This document shows positions 50,722-59,997 of a DNA stretch of 64,000 bases, in pieces; within the stretch, counting starts at the first letter, position 1; each line of letters begins with the position of its first letter. Origin of the DNA: JAOUGY01 sp963792365 (GTDB taxonomy: Bacteria > Actinomycetota > Acidimicrobiia > Spongiisociales > ZC4RG35); the NCBI GenBank assembly GCA_963792365.1, contig CAWBVW010000004.1:1-64000 (forward strand), in the 5' to 3' direction. The notes beneath the pieces were generated by a model, which was given only the letters and a program-made list of their open reading frames with translations, did not search any database and had not been told where the DNA came from. The position numbers were made by a program, and so were the translations under genes.

Positions 50722-50856
50722 GTGATGTGTATCGACATTCGGTGGTCCACAACTTGGGAGCTATGCAGCGGATGGTCCTATCGGACTAGCCCCCGAACGT
50801 CGGAACCTGCCATTCCGCGGCGATGTGTCAAGATGCTGCAAAACGACAGGAGTCAC

Positions 50857-51258
50857 ATGAACGTCGAGATCGAACAGATAGATGGGCGGCGGATGCGCAT
50901 CAAGGCGCGAGGCAACGAGATCATCGTGGATGACACCATCGAGGCCGGCGGGCCGGGCGACGGCTTCCGACCGTCCGAGTTGCTCTTGGGCGCCCTCGGC
51001 ACCTGCATGATCGGCACCATGATCACCTTCGCACGCAACCAAGAGATCACCGTGTCCGACATCTCCATGACCATGGAAGACGAGGCGTTGGGACATCCGG
51101 ACCGAATCGGCACCATTCGAATCGCCATGAAGCTCGACACCGACGCCGAAAATCGTCGCGTCAAGACTCTCGAGCGTGTGGCCGGTGCCTGCAAGATCCA
51201 CAACACGCTGGAACGCTCGCCCGAGATCGTCTTCGAATTCGAACCGCGCCAGGTCTGA
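50857..51258 (+). CDS. OsmC family protein
   Basis: This 133-aa protein has the OsmC/Ohr fold with FRPSELLLGALGTCMIGTMI and the C-terminal EFEPRQ. The first Cys lies in GTCMIG; the second is in VAGACKIHNTL, so the two redox Cys of the family are present. OsmC proteins reduce organic hydroperoxides or modify fatty acids. ATG at 50857 has AGGAG five bases upstream. Confidence 0.85.
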   Translation: MNVEIEQIDGRRMRIKARGNEIIVDDTIEAGGPGDGFRPSELLLGALGTCMIGTMITFARNQEITVSDISMTMEDEALGHPDRIGTIRIAMKLDTDAENRRVKTLERVAGACKIHNTLERSPEIVFEFEPRQV

Positions 51259-51302
51259 CAAAGGGCACCCGAGGATGATGCCGGTTCTGGCATCATCAAG
51301 AC

Positions 51303-51914
51303 ATGCACTATCTGGAGACAGTCGAACAACTCGAGACCCTGTACGGGCAGAGCTCCGCAACTTCACTGCGGAAGGAGACGGACCACCTCACGGAGGAGTA
51401 CAAGGCCCTGATCGCCCTGTCACCCTTCCTGACGATGTCGACCTCCGGGTCGGGCGGCATGGACTGCTCCCCGAAGGGAGACCAGGCAGGTTTCGTGCAG
51501 GTCGTCGACGCCAAGACCCTCCTCATCCCGGATCGACGGGGCAACAACCGGCTCGACAGCCTTCGCAACATCGTCGAGGACCCGCGGGTCGGCCTCCTCT
51601 TCCTGATCCCCGGCGTGGGAGAGACCCTTCGGGTCAACGGCACGGCACGTCTCACCGACGACGAGGAGGTGCGCTCGCGTTTCGAAGTGCGCGGCCGAGT
51701 CCCGAACCTGGTGATCGAGGTCACCGTCGACAGCGTCTACTTCCATTGCTCGAAGGCGGTACTTCGGTCCAACCTCTGGGATCCGTCCGCTCATGCAGAC
51801 CGGTCACAAGTCCCGACCTGTGGCCAGATACTCAGCTCCATCACCTCGGGAGAGATCGACGGAGCGGAAGTCGATCGGACATATCCTCAGCGACAACTCG
51901 AGAATCTCTACTGA
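51303..51914 (+). CDS. PPOX-type FMN-binding flavoprotein
   Basis: This 203-aa protein is a pyridoxamine 5'-phosphate oxidase-fold protein of the MSMEG_1061-like group: FLTMSTSGSGGMDCSPKGDQAGFV, LLIPDRRGNNRLDSLRNIVEDPRVGLLFLIPG and ETLRVNGTARL are typical FMN-contact regions. Its substrate is unknown. It stands alone between osmC and the receiver gene. Confidence 0.85.
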   Translation: MHYLETVEQLETLYGQSSATSLRKETDHLTEEYKALIALSPFLTMSTSGSGGMDCSPKGDQAGFVQVVDAKTLLIPDRRGNNRLDSLRNIVEDPRVGLLFLIPGVGETLRVNGTARLTDDEEVRSRFEVRGRVPNLVIEVTVDSVYFHCSKAVLRSNLWDPSAHADRSQVPTCGQILSSITSGEIDGAEVDRTYPQRQLENLY

Positions 51915-52008
51915 CGATTCTTGCGGCCGACATCGCTTGACGCCTGGCCGCCGTTGCCGACAGGGTATCCACCGGAGATACCGGAGACGCGCGAAAACCA
52001 GGCAGGAA

Positions 52009-52389
52009 ATGTCAGATACGACCGCCAAGATCCTCGTGGCCGAGGACGATCCCGACATTCGGGACCTCGTCGTGTTTCGCCTCGAGCGCTCCGGCTGGAC
52101 CGTCGTCGAGGCCGCCGATGGTCAGCAGGCCATCGACCTCGCTCGCAGTGACCGACCGGATGTTGCGGTGGTCGACTGGATGATGCCGATCAAGTCGGGG
52201 ATCGAAGTGATCTCCGAGCTCCGGGGCGACCCAAACCTCTCATCCATCCCGATTCTCATGCTCAGCGCCCGAGCTCAAGAGCCCGACATCGTCCAAGGCT
52301 TCACAGCCGGCGCCAACGACTACCTCACGAAACCATTCAGCCCCCAGGAGCTCCACCTCCGGGTCCAGGCGTTGCTGGCACGGCGGTGA
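52009..52389 (+). CDS. Single-domain response regulator (CheY-like)
   Basis: This 126-aa protein is a lone receiver domain. The acidic pair is Asp 13/14 (AEDDPD), the phosphorylation site Asp 56 (VVDWMMP), with Ser 86 and Lys 108 (LTKPF). No output domain is present, so it must act by protein contact. It begins the gene set for the putative exopolysaccharide system; the ATG at 52009 has AGGAA upstream. Confidence 0.92.
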   Translation: MSDTTAKILVAEDDPDIRDLVVFRLERSGWTVVEAADGQQAIDLARSDRPDVAVVDWMMPIKSGIEVISELRGDPNLSSIPILMLSARAQEPDIVQGFTAGANDYLTKPFSPQELHLRVQALLARR

Positions 52390-52460
52390 TGAGCAGCCAT
52401 GCCGCCGTCCACCCGCTGCGAGGGTGACCGCTCCAGACTGAATCTCGGGAGCCGCGACGC

Positions 52461-53468
52461 ATGAGCGCGCTGCTCATCGAGCTGTCCATCGGTCTGGCCG
52501 CTCTCAACTTCGCCATCGCCGGACTCGTCGTTGCGAACCGCTTCGTGTTGCGCCGGCACGAGCGGCGGTACCAGGCCGCCGCCGCCCGTCTCAAGCCGGC
52601 GGTGCTCGACTGGATCGACGGGGAGGGCGAGCCCCCTCACCCGAGTTCGGGTCTCGAGCACCGAGCAATGATCAGCCTTCTGGCCAAGTACGGAAGGTCA
52701 CTCACCGGGGATGGCCGCCGCAGAATCACGGACCTGGCCGAAGACACCGGCCTCGTGGCGACAACCGTCCGTCGCCTCGGCAGCCGGAGCTCGTGGCGAC
52801 GGGCCGAAGCCGCCTACACCCTCGGCGACATTGGCCGTTCCCAGACCAAGGAGCTGATCCCGCTGCTCTCCGACAGATCACGTCAGGTCAGGAACGCCGC
52901 GGCCAGGTCACTCGGCAAACAGGGTTCGATGGAGTCGGTGGCGCCGATCGTGATCGCCCTCTCGACGGGCGAGGTCGCCCGCGCCATCGGTGGACAGGCC
53001 CTCATCGACATCGGATCGTCCGCCGCGCCGGGGCTCGCCGCCTTGATGGCGTCCGCGAACCCAGACGTACGGGCCGTCGCCGCCGAGCTGCTCGGCCGAG
53101 TCGGCACTGTCGAGCACGGCCGAGCGCTGGTCGCTCATCTGGAAGATGATGCTCCTCAGGTTCGGGTGGCCACGGTGCGGGCGCTTGGGCGTCTCGGAGG
53201 AAGGACGGCGGCGGCGGCGGTCCCAGCACTCCTGGACGACGAAATGGACTATGTCCGCGCTGCGGCCGCCACCGCGGTCGGTGTGACGGCTCGAAAGGAT
53301 CACTTCGACAGGCTCATCCGCATGGCCTTGGACGACGAGTACCTGCCGGCGCGAGCGGCCGCCGCCGCCGCTGCCGACCTCGACCTCCAGGCCGTGATCG
53401 CCTTGTCCGCCGAGTCAGGCAACGCGTTCCTCACCGAGGCCGCCGAGATGGCGCGAGGGGCCGCATGA
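52461..53468 (+). CDS. Membrane-anchored HEAT-repeat protein
   Basis: This 335-aa protein has an N-terminal membrane helix (residues 5-25) and at least six HEAT-like repeats such as WRRAEAAYTLGDIGRSQTKELIPLLSD and VRAVAAELLGRVGTVEHGRALVAHL. HEAT arrays are protein scaffolds. It overlaps the glycosyltransferase gene by four bases, so it probably docks the receiver protein to the synthase. Confidence 0.87.
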   Translation: MSALLIELSIGLAALNFAIAGLVVANRFVLRRHERRYQAAAARLKPAVLDWIDGEGEPPHPSSGLEHRAMISLLAKYGRSLTGDGRRRITDLAEDTGLVATTVRRLGSRSSWRRAEAAYTLGDIGRSQTKELIPLLSDRSRQVRNAAARSLGKQGSMESVAPIVIALSTGEVARAIGGQALIDIGSSAAPGLAALMASANPDVRAVAAELLGRVGTVEHGRALVAHLEDDAPQVRVATVRALGRLGGRTAAAAVPALLDDEMDYVRAAAATAVGVTARKDHFDRLIRMALDDEYLPARAAAAAAADLDLQAVIALSAESGNAFLTEAAEMARGAA

Positions 53469-55141
53469 TCACATTCCTCGAGGTGACCGGGCGCGTAGTC
53501 CTCATCTACTTCCTGATCCTCAACCTCAGCTACGCCTTCTTCACGCTGCTGGCATGGCGAACGCTCGTGAACCACCGACGAGCCGAGCCATCACTGACGC
53601 TCGAGGAGATCTTCCGCTCGCCTCTCACACCTCCGGTCAGCCTGCTGTTACCGGCCTTCAACGAAGAGGCCGGCGTGGTCGACAGCGTGCGCTCGCTCCT
53701 GATGCTGGTGTACCCGGAGTTCGAGGTGATCGTGATCGACGACGGATCGACGGACTCCACGCTCGCGCTGCTCACGGAGGCCTACGACCTCGTTCCCGTG
53801 CGCCGGGTGCTTCCCGAAGGCCTGGAGACGCGCCCGATCGATCACGTGTACATGTCCCGGACGCAACCCAACCTGACGGTCGTCAGCAAGGTCAACGGCG
53901 GAAAGGCCGACGCGCTCAACTGCGGCCTGAACTTCGCTCGCTATCCATACGTGTGCTCGGTGGACGGCGATGCTCTCCTGGAGGAAAGCGCTCTGCTCCG
54001 GGTGATGACACCGATCATCGACGACCCTCGCGTGGTCGCCGCCGGCGGCATCGTGCGTATCGCCAACGGTTGTGAAGTCAGTCACGGTCGGGTGACGCGC
54101 GTGGCGCTCCCGCGCCGGCCGTTGCCCACACTTCAAGTCGTCGAGTACCTACGGGCGTTTCTGGTGGGCCGAGTGGGGTGGAGCTCGATCGGGGCCCTCA
54201 TGATCATCAGCGGCGCCTTCGGCGTATTCAAGAGGTCGGTGGTCGTCGATGTCGGCGGATACGAGACCGACACCGTGGGCGAGGACATGGAGCTCGTGGT
54301 CCGGATGCATCGGGAGCTTCGGGCCGCCGGGCGCGACTACAAGATCGCATTCGTGCCCGACCCCGTTTCCTGGACCGAGGCGCCCCATTCACTGTCGATC
54401 CTCGGCAGGCAACGCAAGCGTTGGCAGCGGGGCCTCGCTGACACGCTGTGGCGGCATCGCGGCGTCATGTTCGACCGCAATCAAGGCGTCCTTCGCTGGC
54501 TCGCGTTCCCGTACTTCATGATCTTCGAGTTCCTGGGACCACTGGTCGAGCTGTTCGGCTACCTCGTGATTCCGATCGCCTGGGCCATCGGCGCACTCTC
54601 GGTCGACTTCATGCTCGGGTTCATGCTGGTCGCCGTGGTGTGGGGCGTGCTGCTGTCGGTGTCGGCCGTGGCGCTCGAGGAACTCACGTTCCGACGCTAT
54701 CCGCTCCGTCGCGAAGTCCTCCGCCTCACGTTCTACGCCCTGATCGACAACTTCGGGTACCGCCAGCTCACGAACCTCTGGAGGATCCAGGGACTCTGGC
54801 AGTTCGCACGTGGACGAAAGGACTGGGGGGCGATGCCGAGACAGGGCTTCGCCGCGCAAGGGGCGTCCAACGCCGTCGTGACGGTGCCGGCACCGGCTCA
54901 CAAACCAGGACCACCCGTCCGTGCTGTCAGACGGCCACGGCGATCGGCCATGGTCCACCGCCGAACCTCGTTCGCCGGCTTTGCGATGCTCGTTCTGATG
55001 CTTGCCGCAACGTGGAGCCCGCTCGCCGGCCTGGGCTCCGTCGAAGCATCGCCCTCCGGTGGCGCTCCGGCCGAGGCAGATGGGCTTGCGCTCGATTCAG
55101 ACGGACCGCAGCTCGGTGTGGTCCCGGGAACCCAACCCTGA
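53465..55141 (+). CDS. Processive membrane glycosyltransferase (BcsA/IcaA-like GT2)
   Basis: This 558-aa enzyme is a processive family 2 glycosyltransferase. Catalytic motifs are DDGS (92-95), DGD (167-169), the ED pair at 273-274 and QRKRW at 316-320. About five membrane helices flank the core; a C-terminal tail of some 100 residues includes a second membrane segment. No PilZ domain is visible. It would extrude a polysaccharide such as a beta-glucan or poly-GlcNAc. A secreted glycosidase is encoded convergently just downstream. Confidence 0.9.
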   Translation: MITFLEVTGRVVLIYFLILNLSYAFFTLLAWRTLVNHRRAEPSLTLEEIFRSPLTPPVSLLLPAFNEEAGVVDSVRSLLMLVYPEFEVIVIDDGSTDSTLALLTEAYDLVPVRRVLPEGLETRPIDHVYMSRTQPNLTVVSKVNGGKADALNCGLNFARYPYVCSVDGDALLEESALLRVMTPIIDDPRVVAAGGIVRIANGCEVSHGRVTRVALPRRPLPTLQVVEYLRAFLVGRVGWSSIGALMIISGAFGVFKRSVVVDVGGYETDTVGEDMELVVRMHRELRAAGRDYKIAFVPDPVSWTEAPHSLSILGRQRKRWQRGLADTLWRHRGVMFDRNQGVLRWLAFPYFMIFEFLGPLVELFGYLVIPIAWAIGALSVDFMLGFMLVAVVWGVLLSVSAVALEELTFRRYPLRREVLRLTFYALIDNFGYRQLTNLWRIQGLWQFARGRKDWGAMPRQGFAAQGASNAVVTVPAPAHKPGPPVRAVRRPRRSAMVHRRTSFAGFAMLVLMLAATWSPLAGLGSVEASPSGGAPAEADGLALDSDGPQLGVVPGTQP

Positions 55142-55204
55142 TCACCGAATCAACACGGCTGATGCGGAGTTCTCGCTGCCGGCGATGACCTCCGGCTGCT
55201 CGGG

Positions 55205-57376
55205 TCAGCGCCCGCCCAGCTCGATGTTCGTCTGCGCGAACACGTCGACGCCGACCTTCGTGCGCTCGTGCCACTCGACTGACGACCACGGATCCCACGA
55301 GTACACGCCGCCAGCTTCGAGTCCGGAATCGCCGGCCAGGGCCAGACGGAGGCCCGAGATACTCCTGCCGGTCACGACTCCCTCGTCGTCGACGTCGAGC
55401 ATCGTGAGACTCGACGGATCCGACATCCCGAGTGCGAGCCACGGGATGCGGATCTCGATGGTCGAACCGTCCGCCTCCCATCCGGCGCGGCTGTCGAAGG
55501 CGGTATCTTCAGGATCGGAGCTGCCACGAAGGTGCTCCGACACGTCGAGGAGCTCCGCATCGAAGACCTCACCCCACGGGGCCTTCTGGACCCGGGCCGT
55601 CAGAAGCCGAACCGGGTTCCAGCCTTCGGCGTCCTCAGCCGTAGGGACGTACTCGGTCGGACGTGACCCATGATGGGCAAGGAATGGATCGAACCCAGAC
55701 CACCATTCGAGGCGCGATCCTGCCGGGTCCACGACGATCCTGCTCACCGCAGCTGCGTCTACAGGATCGGCCGGGGCAAACTCGATGGTGAACAGTGCCC
55801 CGTCCCACGGCTTCGCGGTACGGACGTGTACATACAGGAACGACGGGTCGTGCGTCACCTCGAGCTTGGTTGCGCCATCACCATCGAACAGCCCGGCGAA
55901 CACGCCTCCGAAGAGATCGTCGAAGGTCTCCTCGATGCCGCCGCCGCCGGCCAGCACCACGCCTTCGTCCCAGTCGCCATCGGCGCCGTCGATCACGATC
56001 GGAGCCTCGCCGGCTCCCGGCTCCACGGAGAGCACGCCGAAGAACGACTCATTGGTGTACGTGTCATGCCACATCGCCCGACGATCATCGGGGTGCATGT
56101 ATGCGAGCGTGTTCCAGGTGAACTTGAACCACTCGTCGGTCCATTCGAACACGAATCCCCCGGCCAGGCCCTGATCGTGGATCACCCGCAGCAGTTCTGC
56201 ATCGACCGCCATCTGCTCCGGCTCTCGGTGCATACCGTGTGTTCTGCCGTTCGGCTCGTTGTGGGCGAATGCCCAGCCTCCGGAGACCCCGTACTCGGTG
56301 ATCATCACGGGCATGCCGGCATGATGTGTCGTCAGCTCCTCGAGATACGCGGCGTACGGGTCATCGGAATCCACGTACTCGTGGCGGAGGAAGTCCGGGA
56401 AGTAGGGGTAGGCGTGATAGCTGGCGAACTGTCCTCCGGCCCAACCCGAGGTGTCGATGTTGTTGGCATCGATCGAGACGAGGTCCTCGGTGCCGGGATT
56501 GGGTTCCGCCGGATGATGGAGCGGGTCGGTGGTCGGCCAGTTGACGAAGGTGAAGGGAACCGATCTGCCGCGTTCGGATTGTGCGATCGCCAGGTGGTCG
56601 AACATCGACGCCAGCCACGTCTCCGTGGGAGTGGCACTCTCCACCGAGGAGACGAGCTCGCCCCGGTACGGTGACAGTCCGGCGTTGCGCCGATCGGAGG
56701 CGTCGATGATCGTCGGTTCCCACTCCGCACCGATCGCCCATGCAACGAGCCACGGCGAGACGTCGCCCTCGTACGCTCCGAACTCAGGACGCAAGTGGTA
56801 GGCCTCGAGCTCACCGTGTACTGCGGCCACCGCCTCGTCGATCTCGTGCTCGAAGGCCTCGACCACCTTTGGGTCCCAGAGGTCTTCGGTCTCGAACATC
56901 AGCTCCTCGGGCGGCCATATTCCGTGAATGAGGTAGAGCGGGGTGTCGACATGTTCACGATTGAACCGTTCGAGTTCCGTGTAGAAGGCCGGAGGGTGAA
57001 CCGTGTACACCCGGATGGCACGAAACCCCATTTCGATCATCTGGGGGAACCACCGCCGGTAGTCCTCGGCCGTCAGCTGCAGCTCACCGGGATAGCGGCC
57101 CGGCACGGTGACTCCCAGGTTCACGCCCGGTAGGAACGTCCGTTCCCCGCCGACCGTGTGCACTGTGAACGTCTCGCCCTCGATCGTCGCCACCGCCTCC
57201 AAGCCGTCGCCAACCGTCACAGGCGCTGCGGCCCACGAAGAACGACCGGCGAGCGCAGACGATGGCCCCGCCGCCATGCCCCAAGTCAGGGCACCGACGA
57301 GAGCAACGGCGAGCAACCCCGCCACCAGGCGGCGGAGACGGGCGCCACGACGTGGCTTGGGCGGAAGGGTGTCCAT
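55205..57376 (-). CDS. Secreted glycoside hydrolase with C-terminal CBM9/DOMON-like domain
   Basis: This 723-aa protein has an N-terminal membrane/signal helix (19-37), a TIM-barrel glycosidase domain (about 60-465) and a beta-sandwich C-terminal domain resembling CBM9 or DOMON. Likely catalytic residues are Glu 218 or 220 (IGAEWEP) and Glu 361 (MITEYGVSGG), matching the acid/base and nucleophile pattern of clan A glycosidases. I could not assign the exact GH family. Its placement next to the GT2/HEAT/receiver genes suggests it trims the polymer they make. Confidence 0.78.
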   Translation of the reverse strand: MDTLPPKPRRGARLRRLVAGLLAVALVGALTWGMAAGPSSALAGRSSWAAAPVTVGDGLEAVATIEGETFTVHTVGGERTFLPGVNLGVTVPGRYPGELQLTAEDYRRWFPQMIEMGFRAIRVYTVHPPAFYTELERFNREHVDTPLYLIHGIWPPEELMFETEDLWDPKVVEAFEHEIDEAVAAVHGELEAYHLRPEFGAYEGDVSPWLVAWAIGAEWEPTIIDASDRRNAGLSPYRGELVSSVESATPTETWLASMFDHLAIAQSERGRSVPFTFVNWPTTDPLHHPAEPNPGTEDLVSIDANNIDTSGWAGGQFASYHAYPYFPDFLRHEYVDSDDPYAAYLEELTTHHAGMPVMITEYGVSGGWAFAHNEPNGRTHGMHREPEQMAVDAELLRVIHDQGLAGGFVFEWTDEWFKFTWNTLAYMHPDDRRAMWHDTYTNESFFGVLSVEPGAGEAPIVIDGADGDWDEGVVLAGGGGIEETFDDLFGGVFAGLFDGDGATKLEVTHDPSFLYVHVRTAKPWDGALFTIEFAPADPVDAAAVSRIVVDPAGSRLEWWSGFDPFLAHHGSRPTEYVPTAEDAEGWNPVRLLTARVQKAPWGEVFDAELLDVSEHLRGSSDPEDTAFDSRAGWEADGSTIEIRIPWLALGMSDPSSLTMLDVDDEGVVTGRSISGLRLALAGDSGLEAGGVYSWDPWSSVEWHERTKVGVDVFAQTNIELGGR

Positions 57377-57486
57377 ACGAGCAGGGACCTCAGAGCGGCG
57401 GTCTCACACCTATCGGGAGCCACACCGGTCCGCTGGATCGAAATTGCCTGAGAATCGTGCGCTCTACGCCACTTTCTCACGCAATT

Positions 57487-59508
57487 TCAGGGCTGGGCGG
57501 CTTCCACCTGAACCCGCGTCCCGGAATAGGCGACACCGCCACCCCAGTCGGTGAGCGTGTCGCTGGTGAGATCGTTGGCGGTCTGGCCGTCGATGTGATC
57601 GGCGGACCACCATCCAAAGGGTACCGCGACCACTCCGGGTCTCATCCGGTCTCCGACCCGGGCGACGAGCCGGAGCTCGGCGCGATCGTTCCACACACGG
57701 GCGATGTCGCCGTCGGCGATCGATCGTGAGGACGCGTCCTCCACCGACAACTCGACATACGGACCGCCTTCGGCGGGACCGTGCTTCGGCAGCTGTGTGT
57801 ACGAGGTGTTGAGGAATCTCGTGTGAGCCTTCGGCGTCAACAGGCCCAGGGGGAAGGCCTTCGGCTCGTCGGTGGCGGCCGAGAAGTCGGGGAGCCCTGG
57901 CAAACCGGCCTCGAGGAGCTCCTCAGACCAGAGATGAGCCTTGCCGTCAGGGGTTCCAAACCCGCCGTTGGCGTACGGCATCAACTCGTCGGGAACGTCC
58001 ACCCTCACAAAACCCTGCTTCCTGAGAAGCCCCTCGTGGACACCCACAAAAGCCGTACGGATCAGCGCCTCGTCGTCGAGCTCGAACAGCGGATCCTGCA
58101 TCCCGAAGCCGCGAGCCAGTCGCCGCCACAACTCGGTGTTGGGGACCGCCTCGCCCAGCGGATCGATCGCCCTCTCGTTCCACCCGAGATAGAGGTGCCC
58201 CCAGCTCTCGACCGCGTCGACCTGTTCGATCTGGGTCGTGGCCGGGAAGATCACGTCGGCATACTTCGCGGTGTCCGTCATGAACTGCTCGCTCACGACG
58301 GTGAACAGATCCTCGCGCCCGAGACCGCGCCGGATCGCCGCGGCGTTCGGCACGCTGACGAGCGGGTTCCCGTTCCACACGAAGAGACCGTGGATCGGAG
58401 GAGAGAGCTCCGCGTCAGTGAGGACGCGCCCGAGGTGATTCATGTTGATCGAGCGGCGATCTGCAGGGATGTCAGGGTCGTAGACCGAAGAGTCCACGTT
58501 CACCGACATCCACGAGCCCACACTCCGCGCCATGCCGCCGCCCGGATGGCGCCACGAGCCAGTGAGAACCGGCAGGCAAGCGAGCGTGCGGAAGAACATC
58601 GCTCCGTTCTCGTGATGCTCGGCGCCGATGAGCGTCCGGATGAAGGCGGGCTTGGTCGTGCCGTAGTCACGGGCGAGCTGCTCGATGTCTGCGGCCGGCA
58701 CGCCGCACACCGAGGCTGCCAGCCCCGGAGTCCAATCCGTGACATGGTCTTCGAGGCGTTCGAACCCCGACGTGTAGGAATCGACGTAGTCGGCATCCAC
58801 CAGACCATCGCGGATCAGGACGTGCATCATGCCGAGCATCAACGCCGTGTCGGTTCCCGGGAGCGGCTGAATGAACCAATCCGCCGACTCTGCGGTCATC
58901 GTTCGCATCGGATCGATCACCACGACCCGAGCGCCACTCGCTCGTGCTTCTTCGACGAACGGCCACAAGTGTCGGTTGGTGAGCCGCGTGTTCGTTCCCC
59001 ACAGGATCACCAGTCGAGCATGCCGGACCATCATCGGGTCGGCCGCCCGTGACGTTCCATACGTCGCCGCGGTGCCCGCCCCGGCCGTAGCCCCACACAG
59101 TGATCCAGTCAGCAGCGAGGCACCCAACCCTTCGAAGAAGCGTCGATCCAGCGAGCTCATCTGGATGAGCCCTTGGGTCCCGGCTGATGACCACGGGAGA
59201 ATCGACTCTCCGCCATGACGTTCCACGATGTCGCCGACCCGCTCGACCACGGCGGAGATGGCTTCGTCCCAACTGCAGCGCTCGAAGTCCCCTGAGCCTT
59301 TAGGACCGACCCGACGCAGAGGATGAAGCAGCCGATCGGGGCTGTACACCCGATCGAGGAACCGGTTCACCTTGGGACAGAGCTCGCCGCGCGAATACGG
59401 ATGGTCCGGGTTGCCCCGCATCTTCACGGCCCGCCCGTCGTCGACGGTCACCACCCAGCCACACGAATCCGGGCAGTCGTGATGACAAGTTCCGAGCACG
59501 GTCTCCAT
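57487..59508 (-). CDS. Molybdopterin oxidoreductase (second)
   Basis: This 673-aa protein is a bis-MGD oxidoreductase with a [4Fe-4S] motif CHHDCPDSC (C8, C12, C16) and a fourth Cys in GELCPK. A Cys in LTGSLCGATAGAG sits at the expected Mo-ligand position, unlike the relative at 36679. The C-terminal MGD domain ends with YSGTRVQVEAA. A TAGGCT box 7 nt before the ATG suggests leaderless expression. No partner subunit is adjacent. Confidence 0.88.
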   Translation of the reverse strand: METVLGTCHHDCPDSCGWVVTVDDGRAVKMRGNPDHPYSRGELCPKVNRFLDRVYSPDRLLHPLRRVGPKGSGDFERCSWDEAISAVVERVGDIVERHGGESILPWSSAGTQGLIQMSSLDRRFFEGLGASLLTGSLCGATAGAGTAATYGTSRAADPMMVRHARLVILWGTNTRLTNRHLWPFVEEARASGARVVVIDPMRTMTAESADWFIQPLPGTDTALMLGMMHVLIRDGLVDADYVDSYTSGFERLEDHVTDWTPGLAASVCGVPAADIEQLARDYGTTKPAFIRTLIGAEHHENGAMFFRTLACLPVLTGSWRHPGGGMARSVGSWMSVNVDSSVYDPDIPADRRSINMNHLGRVLTDAELSPPIHGLFVWNGNPLVSVPNAAAIRRGLGREDLFTVVSEQFMTDTAKYADVIFPATTQIEQVDAVESWGHLYLGWNERAIDPLGEAVPNTELWRRLARGFGMQDPLFELDDEALIRTAFVGVHEGLLRKQGFVRVDVPDELMPYANGGFGTPDGKAHLWSEELLEAGLPGLPDFSAATDEPKAFPLGLLTPKAHTRFLNTSYTQLPKHGPAEGGPYVELSVEDASSRSIADGDIARVWNDRAELRLVARVGDRMRPGVVAVPFGWWSADHIDGQTANDLTSDTLTDWGGGVAYSGTRVQVEAAQP

Positions 59509-59515
59509 CGGCCGG

Positions 59516-59521
59516 AGCCTA
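59516..59521 (-). promoter_or_regulatory. -10 box of the second molybdopterin oxidoreductase
   Basis: TAGGCT ends 7 nt before the ATG at 59508. Confidence 0.45.
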
Positions 59522-59676
59522 CCGGTCTCACCGGCCGGCCACACCCCCGAAATCAGAGGTGACTAGACACCAAGGTCGAACATCCATCAATCCTTGTGAA
59601 CTCGGGCACGTGACCGATCATATGACCGCCGGGGTCTCGGGTGAGTGCCCCCTTCCTCGCCTCGGGATCCCGGCAG

Positions 59677-59960
59677 ATACGTTCTACGTAAGACGTGGGC
59701 GCCGCCACCCATGCCACAGCGTGGTGGCGAGAGACGCGCTTGTCGTGACCACCTGGCCCACCGCCGACGGCCAAAAGCCGATTACGTATCACGTAGAACG
59801 CCGGTCCGCCTGGGCTTCCGCTCCCAACCAACTGAACGCAACCGGCGGCCGACCGCCGACTACGGAGAACGTCTTGCGTAGAACGTCTACGTACTGCGTG
59901 GGCCGTCGGCCGTGGGCTGTCGGCCACCTGCCGTGTGCCGTGCCCCCCTCCCGGCGGCGG
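59677..59960. repeat. Composite heptad-repeat array, copy 3
   Basis: The gap between divergent genes (59509-59997) contains ACGT-type blocks at 59677-59700, 59782-59804 and 59868-59900, and GC-type blocks, the clearest at 59901-59945 (GGCCGTC, GGCCGTG, GGCTGTC, GGCCACC, TGCCGTG twice). No gene is supported in the gap. Confidence 0.75.
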
Positions 59961-59984
59961 TCTGCCGCTTGCCTTGGCCGGGTC

Positions 59985-59990
59985 TACGCT
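59985..59990 (+). promoter_or_regulatory. -10 box of the L-2-hydroxyglutarate oxidase gene
   Basis: TACGCT ends 7 nt before the ATG at 59998. Confidence 0.45.
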
Positions 59991-59997
59991 GTCGCCG

